A DNA stretch of 64,000 nucleotides from Alentia gelatinosa. Taxonomy: Eukaryota; Annelida; Polychaeta; Phyllodocida; Polynoidae. Positions 33,823 to 47,776 of this stretch are shown here, one piece after another (position 1 is the stretch's first letter; every line of letters starts with the position of its first letter). The notes under the pieces are model-generated. The model made no database searches. It saw only the letters and a program-made list of their open reading frames with translations, and was not told where the DNA came from. Made by a program: the position numbers and the translations under genes. The stretch covers positions 80,921,193 to 80,985,192 of the forward strand of contig OX465579.1 of assembly GCA_950022655.1 (NCBI GenBank), given 5' to 3'.

Positions 33823-34149
33823 CTTAACTCTTTAAGGATTGCTGCCTGTGGCTGAACTACACACTTTGGGACGGCTCGTAGTGACTATAGTTCTAGGGGA
33901 CGGGGGTATTCTCCTCTGAACTCTAAATTCGAAGGTTTATCACGTGATATAATATGCTATTATTGATACTTTTATTTCTATTATTTGGAATTCAAAAAAC
34001 TGATGTTACACCTACATTCTGTGAAAATTCCTAGATAATATTTCCTTTTGAAAAACAATTATATAGATATCCAGGAAATGATCCCTTAAGGCATCATCCG
34101 CCCCTGGTCTGTTGATGCCTGAAAGCATCATCCGCCCTTAAAAGGTTAA
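33823..34149. mobile_element. MITE with TTAACYYTTTAAGG ends
   Basis: The left end TTAACTCTTTAAGG matches the inverted right end (CCCTTAAAAGGTTAA). GCATCATCCGCCC is present twice near the right end. Confidence 0.6.
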
Positions 34150-36379
34150 TCATACTTTATTGTAATAATTGTCAGTTTAGACTACCCAATCATATGCAGT
34201 GCTGAACTTTTGATCAAGCATAATTCTGGTCTGCTCTAGTCTGCTCTAGTAAGTTACTACAAAACTCAATATCTTCTTCATTGTGGTACTCCATACCTTC
34301 CTCCTACATGTATATATGATAAAACACATTTATCAGTTCAACCTGCACACAAAATAGGCACTGTACAAAAGTTGGTTGGGTGGTGACATTTGGGGATTTA
34401 TCCTTGTGCATAATAATTGACCCCATAACTGACCATTTCCATCTGACTGCTGGTTGGGGCAGCACAATTTCTATCTCACGGAGAAACCTGAAGATAATCC
34501 CTTCCTTAGCTACAGCTGAGTATATATTTCCAATAAACAAACTGGTGGGGTTCCTATATGTGTGAATAGGGTTAAGGTATCATTGCTGAGGGAAAGACCT
34601 TATTTTTCATGGGAGGTAACCACTGAAGAATCAAAATTGTGAACTTGCAGCTTGCCATTGATTAAATGTGTCCAGATACATTTAATTGAGCTAAAATATC
34701 ATCAGGTAATGCAAAATTGCTTAACGTTGGTGAGAAAAAAATGATCATTGCATTTTACATCTGATGATTATCTACCTAAAAGTGTCAACTAGTCAGCGGG
34801 TGGTGATATATGTCATAATCAGCCAAGATCATCAGGTGAATATGTGGCAATAGGTGTCTTGCATCCCTGGAAGAAACCTGTCCTCATTGATCAGAAAGAG
34901 GGAACTCTTCCAAGTGTGACAGCACTCTCTGCTGTTACACTTAACCAATTGTAGCATATACATGTACTGACTTTCTTTGATGTGGACATTCTCCTATTTG
35001 GCTGCCTTTTTCCGTTGGTGTTTGACTATTTCAGTGAATTTGTGTATGCAGCCTTAACATGATATGCATCCATAACTGCTTATGATCATACTTTTCCCAA
35101 CACCTTTCCAGCACTGTCACTGCTAAAATCTACTCCAACGTCAACTACTCTGCTTCTGGTTACCACCACCAGACAGGGCTCCAACGTCACGCCTCAACGA
35201 GATTGGCTGCGAGATGTCGCTTCCGCCGTCAATCACGTGACCAGCAGGCCCTAAGTAGCGTGTCGCAGCGCCCCCGTGTGTGCTTTCTGCGAAGTAGCCT
35301 GGGGATAGAAGAGGCACGCACTGATTGATGCGTCTGGGACCAAAAAGTACTGAGTGTCTCCCAATTGCTCCGAACCACTCGTTGAGGTATTGGGGTTACA
35401 CGGAATTGCTCAGAGCCATGTTGGTATTACTCGTTTCTTCTGGCATTCGCTGGGGGTGTCGCGGGATATTGTATTGCTACAGCGAAGTTCCCATTCAGTC
35501 TACTCTGAATATTCTTCAGTGTGTGCTACTCTTCAGCGTTTATTGACCAGATGTATCCTCTTAGTAGTTATAGATAAACCCAACTAACCCCATAACGGGT
35601 TTTCATATCTTTTTAAGCATTTCATCATTGATAAATATATACATTGGTACAGATACTTTTCTGTTCTTTCTTGTACAATGAAAATAAGGAATGTTTGACC
35701 TCAGGGAGTAAGGTCAGGCAGTAAGGTGGCCCTCCGCCCATGTTTGCGTTATTTTCCTATTGCTTTGCCCCCGCTTTCCAATCACGGGTTATGTTCTTGA
35801 TAGCAGTGTGTGTTGCAATGAGGGAAGAGGTATGCATGGGGTATACACATCTATTTATACTGGGACGGTATCACGTAGGGTATAAAACACCCAGGATTTG
35901 AATTAAAACTCAGAGATAAAGACATTCTGTAGATTTAAGACAGGATGTAGGGGGAGTTACATAACCTGGCGTAAGCAAAACCGCCTCAGAGGAGAACACC
36001 TTGATTGATCTGTTTATAGTCCGAAGATTGAAATTTAATTTCACAATTAAGTTCCATAAAAATCTTTCGTTTTTCGATATCAAGAAATGATTGACCATGT
36101 TTTGGAACACGTCCTTGAAAGTCCCCAAACTTGAGACGGATTATCAAAAAACAAGAGCAAAAGCACGTTTTTTCTTCGGCAGATGAAAACCCATTCAAAC
36201 GTAAGAAAATGGACGGCCGAGCAGCCCCAGGGTCCCTGTCGAGTGATGGCCTGCCAGATTCCTATTCATTGCTTGAGTTATTGGTTAGCTAATCTACAAT
36301 GAATCAGCAGTACTGAAGCTTTACTTCATGGCCAACCATCGATCCGAATGTGCATCGTCCATAAGTTGTGCTAGAATAT

Positions 36380-36393
36380 ATATATATATATAT
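36380..36393. repeat. (TA)n microsatellite
   Basis: Seven TA dinucleotides. Confidence 0.8.
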
Positions 36394-37997
36394 GTGTGAA
36401 GAGTTAAAGGAGAAGTCTGGAATTAAAGATTAGCATGAGGTCAACAGGAAGCGGAACATATATGAAGTCAATAAAAATAAGAATATACCGTTAATGATGT
36501 AAACCCATGAGGGTTTAGGAAGAAGAGAATACCTTCCCGCCTTATCAGATCAGTATAGATCTGCGTGCCTGCAATATATTGCCAGGGCTCCATTAAATCA
36601 CAACTTTGTGCCATAGGAGAACATTGGATGTAAAACGATTTTCTTTCCACAGCAATGACTGTGGATTACGACATAGGTGACAAAACAATCCTAGTCCTCC
36701 AATCTTCAAACAATGGCTGGAGGTTTGGTCTTTGACCTCTTTGTAGCTCTCCACGTCTTAGATGGGGTTTAGGGAGGTTTCATCCCAGAATCAACACACT
36801 ATCATAAGATCATTTGTTTTTCTCTAACAACAAAGAACTAGGAGCATTTACTACAACATCAGGTGCTACAGAATGTAATCAATTATCTAGTGCTGCTTAT
36901 TTCAATAAGATTACCATAATTTTCGAAGAGCGCTATGAGCAAGGAAAACTCTACATTGAGTACCTGAAAGGGGTTCTATGTACAAAAAAAAAGAAAAAAA
37001 AAAGAAGGTATCTGTGTTCCACCTGTAGTGCGCCACCATGGGTTGGTCCACTCATGCCAAGGCTTCCACACCCCATGCCAGACTACAACAAATTACCAGA
37101 ATATCATCATTTGCATGTCAATGATACCCCTACCGGAAACAGTGAACGTCATGCAAAGGAGCCTGATTACTTCCAACTGAGGGCATACATCAAGAAAGCA
37201 GTTGCTGCTGGATATTTTAGGGCGAACAATCTATGGTTTATTCACAGTGTTAATGAACAGATTCCAAGTGCAAAAAAAAAAATGGTTACAGTCTCCCAGT
37301 TAAAAAGATTGTTGTTATAGTTATCCTTTGTTAAATCCTATAGTGCATTTATACCAGCTATTTTAGTTGTATACACTGATAAACTATATACCCGATACAC
37401 CATATTGAATAAATATTCCTTAAAGGAAGCAGACAAAGCATTGTTGAATGTCTGTAAGGGGTGGGAACTCTGGTAAGATGATTCCGTGTGTGAGGTCACC
37501 AGTAACTTACAGTCAACAACATTCACCAAGATGGGCATAATGCTTCATTCAGAATTGGTGCTTCAACAGGTTGCTATCATCAGTTTTCTTCTCTAAATAT
37601 GAATGATGATGATATCTATAGGCTTCTTCCATTGATATAACAATTAGCATTTAGGGTTAGGACATTAGCAGAATCTTAAAACTAGAGACTTTGAGCATCA
37701 ACTCACACTGTCATTATAGTAACTTATAGGAGTTCAGCCAACTTCAATCAGTCAGAATTGCAGTTCATGCTATTACTCTTCATTATGCATTGGTATATGC
37801 TCATACACATAACTTTATAACATGAATAAGTATCGGGTCCGAGAGTTTAATCTCAACCTATAATTACATTCTGATTTTCCAAAATATTTCAATCTTTTTC
37901 TGAATTTGTAATATATAATATAATGACTCGGTAAATAAATACTATGTTCCCAAGCTTATATTTCTCCACCTCATATATTTCTTCTATTTTGGTATTA

Positions 37998-38030
37998 GTG
38001 TGTGTGTGTGTGTGGGGGGGGGGGGGGGGA
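37998..38030. repeat. (TG)n followed by a G run
   Basis: Eight TG units, then about 14 G. Confidence 0.85.
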
Positions 38031-38939
38031 CTCTTTTTTTGACTGGTACATGTTGCAAAAACTGTGCCCCCCCAAATAATTTTCAGCCATAAATAATAAA
38101 AGCTACCTTAGTGATTCATATAATACACCCTAGGTCGGCTACTTCCCTGTTCTCATGTATCGCTGTAGGGAAGTACCATTCACTGAATTGCCCGCTACTT
38201 ACACACACGCAGTAGTCTGCTTGCAGCCAACTTTTGTTCTGCTACTAGATTCGGCATTGCCCTCCAGTAGTATGAACTGTGCATGAACGTGGAACCGTGG
38301 AAAGCTCCGCTCTCATCCGCTGGTGATGCTGCACCAAGACATTTCTAAAGAGGATTCTTCCTATCGCCTCTCGCCTCTCATTGCAGGGCCTAGAGCAACT
38401 CAGACGGCAGCTCTTTGGTTACTGTCAGCCTACAGGGGGGTGTTTGAGCAGCTCCAGAGGAAAATCTAACAGTCTAAGCTGGGATTTGTCCTTTGCTTAT
38501 AATTGGGCTGTGTCTGGGCGTGAGATTATTTCCGGAATATGCAGCATCATATTTTTTCCTAGAAGTCAGACTCCATTCCCATAGATGGGGAGGTGTTTCA
38601 CGTGTTGGAAAATTGACTAATTGACAGTAGGTCTGTAGTTGAGACAGTCATAGATTAAAAAGTATTGGTTCTGAGGAGCTAACATGTAAATGAATGCATA
38701 TTCATGGTGGCATATTTGTATATGGTTGGCACAATGTCCATAGCAGTAGTTCTCAAATGAAACTATGCATTTCATAATTATAAAGAGAATGGACCAATGA
38801 ATACAGTTTTATTTATCTATTTATAACGTGTTTTTAAAATGATTATCACCTTTCTATTAACACAAAGCATACACTGCTTTACGTGAAATTTCTCTCTCTG
38901 TTCAACTTCATACTTCAGTAAACTGTGTTCTTAATAATC

Positions 38940-39695
38940 ATTCCTTTGGATCTCACAAGGAAGGACGTTTAATGTGTGGTGGTCGCCGCCTGTCTAGCAG
39001 GTTGGATGACCCCGATCCGGAATGCTAGTTCCAGGCAGGATCCCACCCTACGCTCTCTACATAGGTTGGTTCGGCTTTCAGTGAGTTTACACGGACCTAG
39101 TCACACACTTGTAACACAACACACATGTTTAATAAACAGGAATGTTTATTAACAATATTACTTCCAGATCTTTCCCACAAGTGCAGTACCCTAGCACAGA
39201 GTGCCAGGTAATGCTTGAGAGGCTAATCTGAAAGACTCGCCTAACCACCAGGAAGGTTACGAGAATCTGCCTGCAAAGTGAGGGCACAAGGGTCTGTTCC
39301 GTAGAAGAGACGCGCGAGGACTAACCTATCGACCTACTGTGAATGCTGAGTATATATACCCAGCGTTACGTAATCCCGGTCTCCGCCGCGCCACTCTCGT
39401 GTGCGGCGTTGCCCGGAACCACTACATAGTAGGGATCGGATATCCGCGCCACCTTCCATAGAACGTACAAACACTGCTGGATTCCCGCCCCACTACAAAT
39501 GTATGGCCATCTGTATGGGCTCAGGTACTACGTTTTCTTAATACTGTACACCTTTTAATCGTTTAAAAATGTCTTTTTATTAACTTTTCTGTTCCACAAA
39601 AAACACTGCCATTCACTACGGATCGCTGTCACGGCAGGCGCGAACATGATCTATACTACACCCTGCAGCGGGTAGTATTCCATAAATGTTCGACC
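38940..39695 (-). mobile_element. Hairpin repeat family copy 2, split by the solo LTR
   Basis: 39500-39690 is the reverse complement of the left half of the copy at 31.5 kb: GGGCTCAG, ACGTTTTCTTA, GCCATTCACTACGG, CAGCGGGTAGTATTCC. The piece left of 38971 appears to continue it, so the LTR inserted into an older copy. Confidence 0.65.
38975..39497 (-). mobile_element. Solo LTR, 523 bp, with 4-bp target duplication AATG
   Basis: Read on the - strand it starts TGTAGTGGGGCGGGAATCC and ends GACCACCACACA, that is TG...CA. It is flanked on both sides by AATG (38971-38974 and 39498-39501). Inside, - strand GGGTATATATAC is a TATA box and AATAAA near the middle is a polyadenylation signal, in LTR order (U3-R-U5). 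No internal retroviral genes remain. It sits inside a copy of the hairpin repeat family. Confidence 0.75.
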
Positions 39696-40420
39696 ATAAG
39701 TGTATAGTAATAGACAAGACAATGCCATCATGTCTCTCTGAGTCTTGATGTGGTGTGATGTCTCTTTATTGATTCTCAGTCAACACACTTATATTGAAGT
39801 GATACATAAAACAATAATAACATCTTTTTCCACATTTCCTCCAAATGTAAAACCACATGATTATGACAACAATGAGCTAGATATTGAATACACGACTTAC
39901 TATGTCTATGTAGCCTAGGTTTGTAAACCTCACATTTTTGTTATAGTTTGTTTTACATACTAAAACCTAAATTATAATCTTTCATCTTTTTTTATTCAGT
40001 AGAAAGGTTATGACAAAAGTATATTCGCCTTTAGTATAAGGAGTTCCCCCATGTACAAGTCAGTGGGGAACATGTAACGCACATGGTGGTAACAAAATCA
40101 ATTATATTCTTGGAGGCTTTTGAGGTAATAAGACCGCTGGTTATAAAGAGGTTTATGGGATACACAGCAGTAGTCTACCTTTAAACCTTCTATTCCGTAT
40201 TTTATTTGAAACGATGGAGTGGACCTAATTTTGGCGCTTGACTGGCATATAAGTATCATAAGGTTTATTACATCAAATTAACAGGCAATGTAAAGATCTG
40301 CGGGTACATCTCATCAATTATCTCTACTTTCTATGAACCATATGGATAAGTATGGATAAGGTTTCTTGCCCAGTGATGAGATGGTATGCAACATCATTAT
40401 ACACCAATGGCAGAAAGGCA

Positions 40421-40725
40421 ATGGAATACTACCCGCTGCTAGTGGTGCAGTAAGAATAATGTTTGGGCTCACTGTGATGAATGAGCCCATCATGAACGAC
40501 TTCGTAAATGCATAACATCCCTTTTTTAAACTGTTATTTAGGTATATGTATTTGATAATAGGGAAACGCAGTGAGTGAACCCGTAAGAAAGCCATTCTCA
40601 GCCTCTTGTCCCATGAAAAACGTTCCTCCGACTCCGGCGTCGGAGCATATTCTATTTTACAAAAGACCTCCAACGGCCATCCCTATGGACTAGATATCTA
40701 CATTTTCTCTCAGTATGCAATATGC
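40421..40725 (+). mobile_element. Hairpin repeat family, copy 3
   Basis: Begins GGAATACTACCCGCTGCTAG as in copy 1 and keeps the palindromic apex CTCCGACTCCGGCGTCGGAG. It is more diverged than copy 1. Confidence 0.7.
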
Positions 40726-41243
40726 CAAAATGTGTGAGAGGGTAACCATCCAAGAATCAGTTCCACTTTGACCGAATTACAACCTAATTAGTGACCGGGT
40801 CGTAAAGTTAAAATGGCGGACTCCACTCCTTGGTGAATTTCCCATCGCCTTCCTCCTCCATCATCCATTATTAACTTCCGGCCGGAAAACATTTTTATCT
40901 CATTTAAAGAGGAAAAAGGGGGAACACTCTGAATTTGGAATGACGTTTGAAAAATTCTGAGAAACGATTTTTGTAAGAAGCCATTATGCCCAACTGAGAA
41001 TGAGGAATACTTCAATCGCTGAGCATATCCAATAGGTTTTCTCATCCAAAGAAACAAAAATACATTCAATACAATGAAAATCATACTAATGTAAATCAAT
41101 ATAACCAAAGGCATTTTTATCCATCAGTCCCTGTCAAATTAATTATTTCGATATCAATCACGTAGAAAGTTGAAGCCGTAATAAATATAGGCGCATGAAC
41201 ATTCGCTTCCTTGTGATACAATATCCTCCTGCGACATTACATA

Positions 41244-41381
41244 CATTTCAATCTCCTCAGCTGGAATTGAAATCTCCGAATGATTATCCGCCAAGTGAAG
41301 CGCTGCCAGTGAAGGCAATTCGGAGGTGGGCTTTTCACAGAACCGAATAAAGAAAAGGCTCGGCACGTCTGGCGGCTCCAT
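41244..41381 (-). CDS. Unrecognised exon-like open frame, possible first exon
   Basis: ATG at 41381 (- strand) opens about 46 codons (MEPPDVPSLFFIRF...) ending at GAAAT followed by GTATGT, a good donor. The peptide is Pro/Glu/Leu-rich and matches no family I know. A second exon-like frame starts 101 bases away on the other strand, so this may be a divergent promoter, or chance. Confidence 0.2.
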
Positions 41382-41482
41382 AGCCCGGAAGTGAAGGACA
41401 CGATTTCAATTTGAGTCGCTCCACTTTGACTATCGAGTTGTTCGCTTCGTATTCCATTCGGCCAGTACCGCGCGATAATTAA

Positions 41483-41662
41483 ATGGCGACGGATTTGGCC
41501 GAAAACCTCAGAATTGAACCAGTGGCGTCGTCTGGGCATTCGCGGTCAATGTCGCTGCGGCCATCCCATAATGCATCAGCGAGAGTAGCAACTCTCTACC
41601 GGAAACCTGCCTGGAGCTTACAGGGGACTTTGGGTCCGGCTTTCGCGATCGAGATGTTCTAG
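41483..41662 (+). CDS. Unrecognised 59-codon open frame with good start context
   Basis: TTAAATGGCGACG start, 59 codons (MATDLAENLRIEPVASSG...), TAG at 41660-41662. It lies in a locally CpG-richer block and is divergent to the frame at 41381. Not recognised; no donor before the stop was found, so it could be a small gene or nothing. Confidence 0.2.
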   Translation: MATDLAENLRIEPVASSGHSRSMSLRPSHNASARVATLYRKPAWSLQGTLGPAFAIEMF

Positions 41663-41699
41663 ATAGAACCACTAGTAGTGAGTGTGGAAAACGATTGGA

Positions 41700-44600
41700 A
41701 AAGAGCATGATGGATAGACTCTATGTTTTGGGATCTATTGCTACGCTGGCTATACTAGAATGCTATAAAAGTAAATTGGTTGAATGATTATTTAAAGGGT
41801 TCTTATAGAAGGAAACTTATAACTTAGACCACCTAGACACTTTTATCATTTTCTTTAAGATTGAGAATTTAGTAACTGTTTTTTAAAACATTTTTAGATC
41901 CTCACTTCGACGTGCACGACAACTTGTCACTAAAGACATACAATGCTTCTATGAATAGTCCTTATACTTTTCATTTTATATGGACGTGTGAAGGGTTAAA
42001 GACTTTTCTTATCACACCAATTTCATGGGGTGGAGCAGTGCCAGAAGAAATTAATAAATAATGGCGCCCATCCTAACTAAGTAGAACGAGTCCTTCATGC
42101 CCGAGGCAGGTATTATTGGTCGGAAGTGGTCCACACTCCTACTAGTCTCCACTAATGGGTAAATTGACTTGTGTTTTAAGGTGACCAACCACCAGGGTCT
42201 AAACTGTACGTTACCGGAGATTTTTCTCTCATGAATATTTACATGTTATCCTGTCACATAGCTGGTGCCACAGAGAGGGTGCAAAAAATCATCGGCTTTA
42301 GACTGCTTTAAGACAGAGACCATAACTCCCAGCCAGAATGAAGAGGATACGCTCCGGTGTTTATAACAACCACTCCATTTATAAATTAATACATGGTAGC
42401 AAGTTACCTGCTCCAAATATGAAAGTTGCATTATATATCAAAGGTTGGCACTTAGCATTATAAAATGATATACTGACAGGCACAAAGGAACACAGATACT
42501 TGTAAAAAAGATTAAAAAAATTGTAACAATATAGGAAATAATCGACCAATATACATGAATCTTCCAGGAAATGGAGATCTATAACATCGTATCTAAAAGT
42601 TCTATGGAAATCCGACTCCCAGCGGTATCTACTGACACCAACACCCGGCCATCTATGTATGACTGCTGCAGGTGCTCACCACGACTGGGTTAAAGATTTA
42701 GTATATAATTGGAATTCCTAAAACAGATTATTTAAGATTTTGATTATTTTGAAATTGACGCTGCCGACTGCTGCCCTTTTGATAATGATTTCGCGGAACT
42801 TTGATGATGATTCCACTTTACTATCTTGACTCATATAACCACTATACATAAGAGTATCATGCAATATAAACTGACTAAATAACAATATAGTTCTAATTAC
42901 CATAGTCCCTTAAGCCACTACACATATATAAGAATTTCCATTCACATGATCAAAACGACATTGGTATTTATGTTTTGCTGAGTCTTATGTTTCTCACTCT
43001 CCTACTGGAGAAATTGTAAATCAACTAATCTGATAGTAACCACTGTCCAGCAGCGACATATAAAAATATGATAGAGAAGTATGTATGTGGATCTTTTCTG
43101 CTTGGCAAACAATGGACAAGGACTGAACTTTTTCTTTGGATGTTGACAGTGAGCCTTTGATATAGCATATTACATAATTATTTTGTATTCTTTTTGTGTA
43201 TATATATGTATGTGTTGTTTATGTCTACATACCCAAATGGGACGACTGAAAAACTCTCTGTAACCAGCAAGACTGGTAATACATGGAAACCAGTGGATTC
43301 ACCGCTGAGTATTATCAGTATAAATAAACGTACTAAAAAAACAAAAAACTAGTTGTGTGTCCCATAGATTTGTTGAGGCCAAGATTGTATGATTACTATT
43401 CCTCAATGGTACAATATGCATTTTACGTATATCAACCTCTGTTAAGCAAAGAGTTAATGCTCTGAGAGCATTGACTTAATTGATTAGGAGCTATGATAGG
43501 TCTAAGTTGCACGCTATTCTTTATATTCCCACTTGCTCCCATTGATTTCCCTCTGACAAATCGAACCAGATTCAATATTATCAAGGATGATAATAGCTGA
43601 TGAACTGCGGTGAAACCGTCATATTCTGACTTGAGTCGAACTCTGACATTATTGATATGTGCTTCCAATTTGGCAATTCTTATTTGTAGGAGGCCTGATG
43701 ATTATAGGGCTAGAAGTCAGCCATTTGAGAAACATGTAACCTGCGTAGTTTCTCCTTCAATAACAGGCCGACCAGCAACAACTCTGCACAAATTATATTC
43801 TCTGAGCGAGAACGAGGAAGTCTAGTTCTGAGGAAACGCGGGGTGTCACGACATGTGCATTACATTGTTACTCCTCTAAGCAGAACTGAGTAGATTCAAG
43901 ATATTCCGCAAGCGAGTGCTGGAAACATCATTAATGGTTTTATTCTAGCTATTCATCATGAAAACATTATTGAATGAACGAATTGAATATGTATTGATGC
44001 ATGCAATAAGGAACCACCCAATCAGCATCACGCCACGTGCGTCACGTAAGGAGATACAAAAATAAGAAATGTTATTGTATTCCCTATAACTATTAATTTC
44101 ACAAGTAGAATAAAAGGCATTGATACTGAAGGATATCAATTCAGAGCCTTTTCGAAAATAAAAGAAAGAAAAATCTAATAGAGCATAGTTACCAACAGAG
44201 AACTTCTGTGTCTTTGTCTGAGCTCGTCTTGTTCTAGTGGATGTCGGTATTATGATACTTCTTTTTAGGATACTGCAACATTTTCCGCTACCATCCTTTT
44301 GAATACATTGCTTCAGTCGGGGATTACAAAGGGCATCTAAAAGAATTTTCCGATTAAGTCGAGGCCTGCACACATTCCTATTTTGAGAAACGCTGCAGGC
44401 AGTTCATATCGGTGCACTCCATGGCATTGGACTGAAGCATCGCAGGATGGGGAACGAAAATGGTGGCATTGACATTTCCTGAAAGTGCATCGATTTCTGA
44501 CTCCGGTCTAATGCTGTGGCCTTGGGCACCCATCTGACACGGTGCCTTTTGTGAGACTGCTTTGAATTAGTATATACATGTATTGTAAAGTTACCTGCAG

Positions 44601-46256
44601 TGTCTAGTTCGACGTGAAAACTATCAACTCGTTTGTTATATTTCCGTCAGCTATTGACAATCTTCTGTTCCGTACCAAGTTTGACCGTCAAGCTCGTTGT
44701 AATTTATCATTGAAGTATATTGACTGAAGCACTGTATATTGTTATAAAATCAACTGCAGTACATGACCTGCTGTGTTGTGATAGAACCATACTTCTGCAT
44801 AGAAAAACATAAAGTATATAAAAGAAGCAATAGATTTGGTAGATCTTCATAGAGACTATATAATGGGGAAAATGCCGATTCTCAGTTTAATGCCTACACA
44901 TATTTCATACCCAATTGATTATGCTCTCACCCCATACATTATTGCTATCGTTATATTGCAGGGATTCAATATTTGTGACGTATTTGCCTTTGAATGGCAA
45001 GAAATCCATGTGTCGTTTAGTAAGTTTCAAACATTTCCAGAAAGTGCTGCATAAATTGTCAAATTTCAGAAGAGTGTATACATGATGTAGAGGAAGCTGC
45101 CTTTATGTATGTAGGCTTACATGTGTTGTCAGAAGCTTTCCCTATGGTGATCCACATAGGTAATGCTAATAACAGACATTTCCAATAGCACATAAATATT
45201 TGGTGTTTTGAGATTGCTTTAAATATTCGACATTAACGAAGATGAGTAACAGAAATATGCACGCAACTCAAGCTCTTTCCCTATAGGAAATTCCTGGCAA
45301 ATATTTGCCTATGGATCAATGAGCCTATCTTACCATGAGCCTTACGTATAGCAGATCTGCATATACCAATCGGAAAACATCTACTATGCCATGAACTGGT
45401 TCAGTAAACACCCTTATATAAAGTTCATTATATTTTGATATTTCATCAGCTACCTGCATGGAACTCCTATTCATGAGCTTTTTTTAACATACCACTACTT
45501 GGGAGTAATTATCATATGCATATTTTGAGTTTTGGTATTGTAGTTCACCAATCATCTCCCGAATGGATTTTGACCATAACGGCATAAACGGATCTATGAT
45601 ATGAGGGAGACATGTTTGAAATATAAACGTGATGCCGCACACGAGTCCCTGTGTTAATCCAGGACCCTAAAACAAACTGTAACACAGTATTCGTGGAACA
45701 ATAATGTAGGAAAAATATTCCCGGTTACAGAGCAGTAAAGAAATGGTAAAGCATTTCCATTTACTTGATGAAGTTTTATACATGCATGGATTGTGTTGGA
45801 ATATTATTGTGTTGCCTGCACTCACGGGAAATGAAAAGTTTGGAAGCAATTGAACAAAAGATCCTGCCGGGGCTCTTTATTCTGACAGCGCATTTCCGGG
45901 ATTTTGTGGATATTAAACTACAACAATAAATCACCAGCAGACAATGCAATGAAACCCCCGTTAAGTCGCCACAAAGTTCAATTTCACTAATGTAATGACA
46001 GACGGCCTTATTCAATAGAAATGCTTTCTGAATTTTTCATTCCCAGTTTCTGTGGGAATCGTAATAAAGCCCAAAACGCAAATCATCCAATTCTACTCTC
46101 AGTGTTTTTGAATAGCCAACATCTAGATCCGGAATACTCTGATCAGGAAGAATATGGTAATGAATTATCATGACGTTTAAACTGGGAGCCAGTAAATTAT
46201 TTGCATATCTTCAATTTGCAAGATCTATCATTTTTATAATCTCTTATATTATATCC
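41700..46256. other. No recognised gene
   Basis: AT-rich sequence. The longest open frame (142 codons, 43945-44373, -) has no family signature and ordinary base composition. I see nothing else to name. Confidence 0.5.
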
Positions 46257-46260
46257 TTAA

Positions 46261-46542
46261 GGCCTGGCGTCCACCTACTACGATAGAAATTTAGACCTCC
46301 CGATATGGCACCGATACAAAAAGCAAATATCGGAGACATATCGGGAAGGTGCAAAATCGTAGACATATGTCTAGACATGCCAATCCACCACGCATTGCAT
46401 GGAGTTTTTATCGGTGTCTAATCGCAGAAACGTGGTCAACTGCCCCGATATTAGGTGACCCTCCAACGCGATTTTGACTTTATATCGGGAGGTGCATCGT
46501 AGACCATATCGGAGCCATATCGTAGTAGGTGGACGCCGGGCC
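46261..46542. mobile_element. TTAA-flanked MITE, copy 1
   Basis: TTAA at 46257-46260, then GGCCTGGCGTCCACCTACTA; the inverted end TAGTAGGTGGACGCCGGGCC is followed by TTAG (a mutated TTAA). Subterminal ACCTCCCGATA/TATCGGGAGGT are also inverted. A TTAA duplication is the piggyBac signature, so it is probably a piggyBac-mobilised MITE. Confidence 0.8.
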
Positions 46543-47129
46543 TTAGTTTGCAAATTGTGTTTTGGTCTCTACTTTTGCCGCATGTACTAGATTCCCCAAA
46601 GAAGGCATTTAGTTTCGTAAGTTGAAGTTACTCCCAATTTTTCATTTTGCAATGTCACATGTGACATACCTGTCAACACTCAATCTTATGCACTCCCATA
46701 TGATATCAAGTAGCCTCCAATGCGTCTGACAGCCTCCTCCCCTCCTGAATTTCACTACCACTTTTGAGGTGTTCTTCCCGCCCGACCCTATACTTTACAT
46801 ATAATTCCTTATACCCATCTATTAAACTCTGTTTACTCCATCTACTAGACACATAATTTCCACTTTAAGACTCCCAAAACGACATATCTAAACGCAGGAG
46901 ACATGCGCTTAGAAATAGTCTGGCATACAGTTCAACCGAAACATGTACGATGTAGAGATTACACATATGATATGTTGCGATACAGTTAGAAGATTTGAGA
47001 AATAACTCTTCAGAGAATGATAGAGTAACAGCGGAAACTTCAAGTTGGTTCCTGTTTGTAACTGCATCTAGCCATGTTAACAGCATTGTACGTAGAGGCT
47101 GGAAATGCTGCTATTCTAGGAGGAACTAC

Positions 47130-47530
47130 GACCATAGTCCCACACTCTTACCACCATTCCCTGGGTAGTCCCTACGCGTCTTCACTGCCCCGTTACAGCT
47201 GCAGTTCCAAAGCCGTATTCAGACAAAGTCAATGTCGTCTAACCAAGTCTCCCCACCGGAAATGCTCGGTGCGCATGTCTGGGCAACCTCCGGACGACGT
47301 TTATTGACGTAGCTGCCCCCTAGCGGCCGCTGGGTACGTGGAGATTGCGGGGGCATTGACTGGAGGCTGCGTGGCGTGGTGTATCAATGACCAGGGGGTG
47401 GAGGAGGTCGAGCGGGGTGTTGAGAGGAACAGAGAAGGCGGGGTGAGGTGGTGGACCGGGGGTTAGATATGGACATCCACAACTCATACCACATTGAACC
47501 CCGTTACCATACACTCCACCTCTAAAATAG
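47130..47530. other. GC-richer block without a recognised gene
   Basis: Locally rich in CpG and G/C runs (for example CCCCCTAGCGGCCGC near 47323). Open frames on both strands are unremarkable. It could be a promoter or repeat; I cannot say. Confidence 0.3.
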
Positions 47531-47767
47531 AGTCACCAGATATGGACACAGAGGAAGCTCATGGCGCTTCTGTGGGAAGCCAAGATGGCAGCCAAGCCTG
47601 TCGATAACCAGTGAACTTTGAAATGAGAAGCGGACCGGAAACAGGAACTGGTAGTGGGAGTGTAGTCATACCCAGAACACAGTCTGAGCTCATGTCAATG
47701 CTTGATCATGCACATGATCATTTACCCAATATAGATTTATACTATAAATACATTTTACTGTTACATA

Positions 47768-47776
<9 letters not shown>

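Larger units (their letters stand above)
31131..38940. other. Gene-poor region with small transposon remnants
   Basis: No host gene recognised. Individual repeats are listed separately. A 168-codon open frame (36814-37320, +) contains a Lys run coded by A-rich sequence and no family signature; I do not call it a gene. Confidence 0.5.

Noticed and set aside
36814..37320. 168-codon + frame as a possible gene
   Set aside because: Contains a Lys run from an A-rich tract, has no family signature, splice context or coding bias that I can see. Left unannotated pending homology evidence.
43945..44373. 142-codon - frame
   Set aside because: AT-rich, no domain or coding signature; its length is within chance for this much sequence.
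47074..47307. 77-codon + frame in GC-richer sequence
   Set aside because: No recognisable motif, and open frames are expected by chance in GC-richer DNA.
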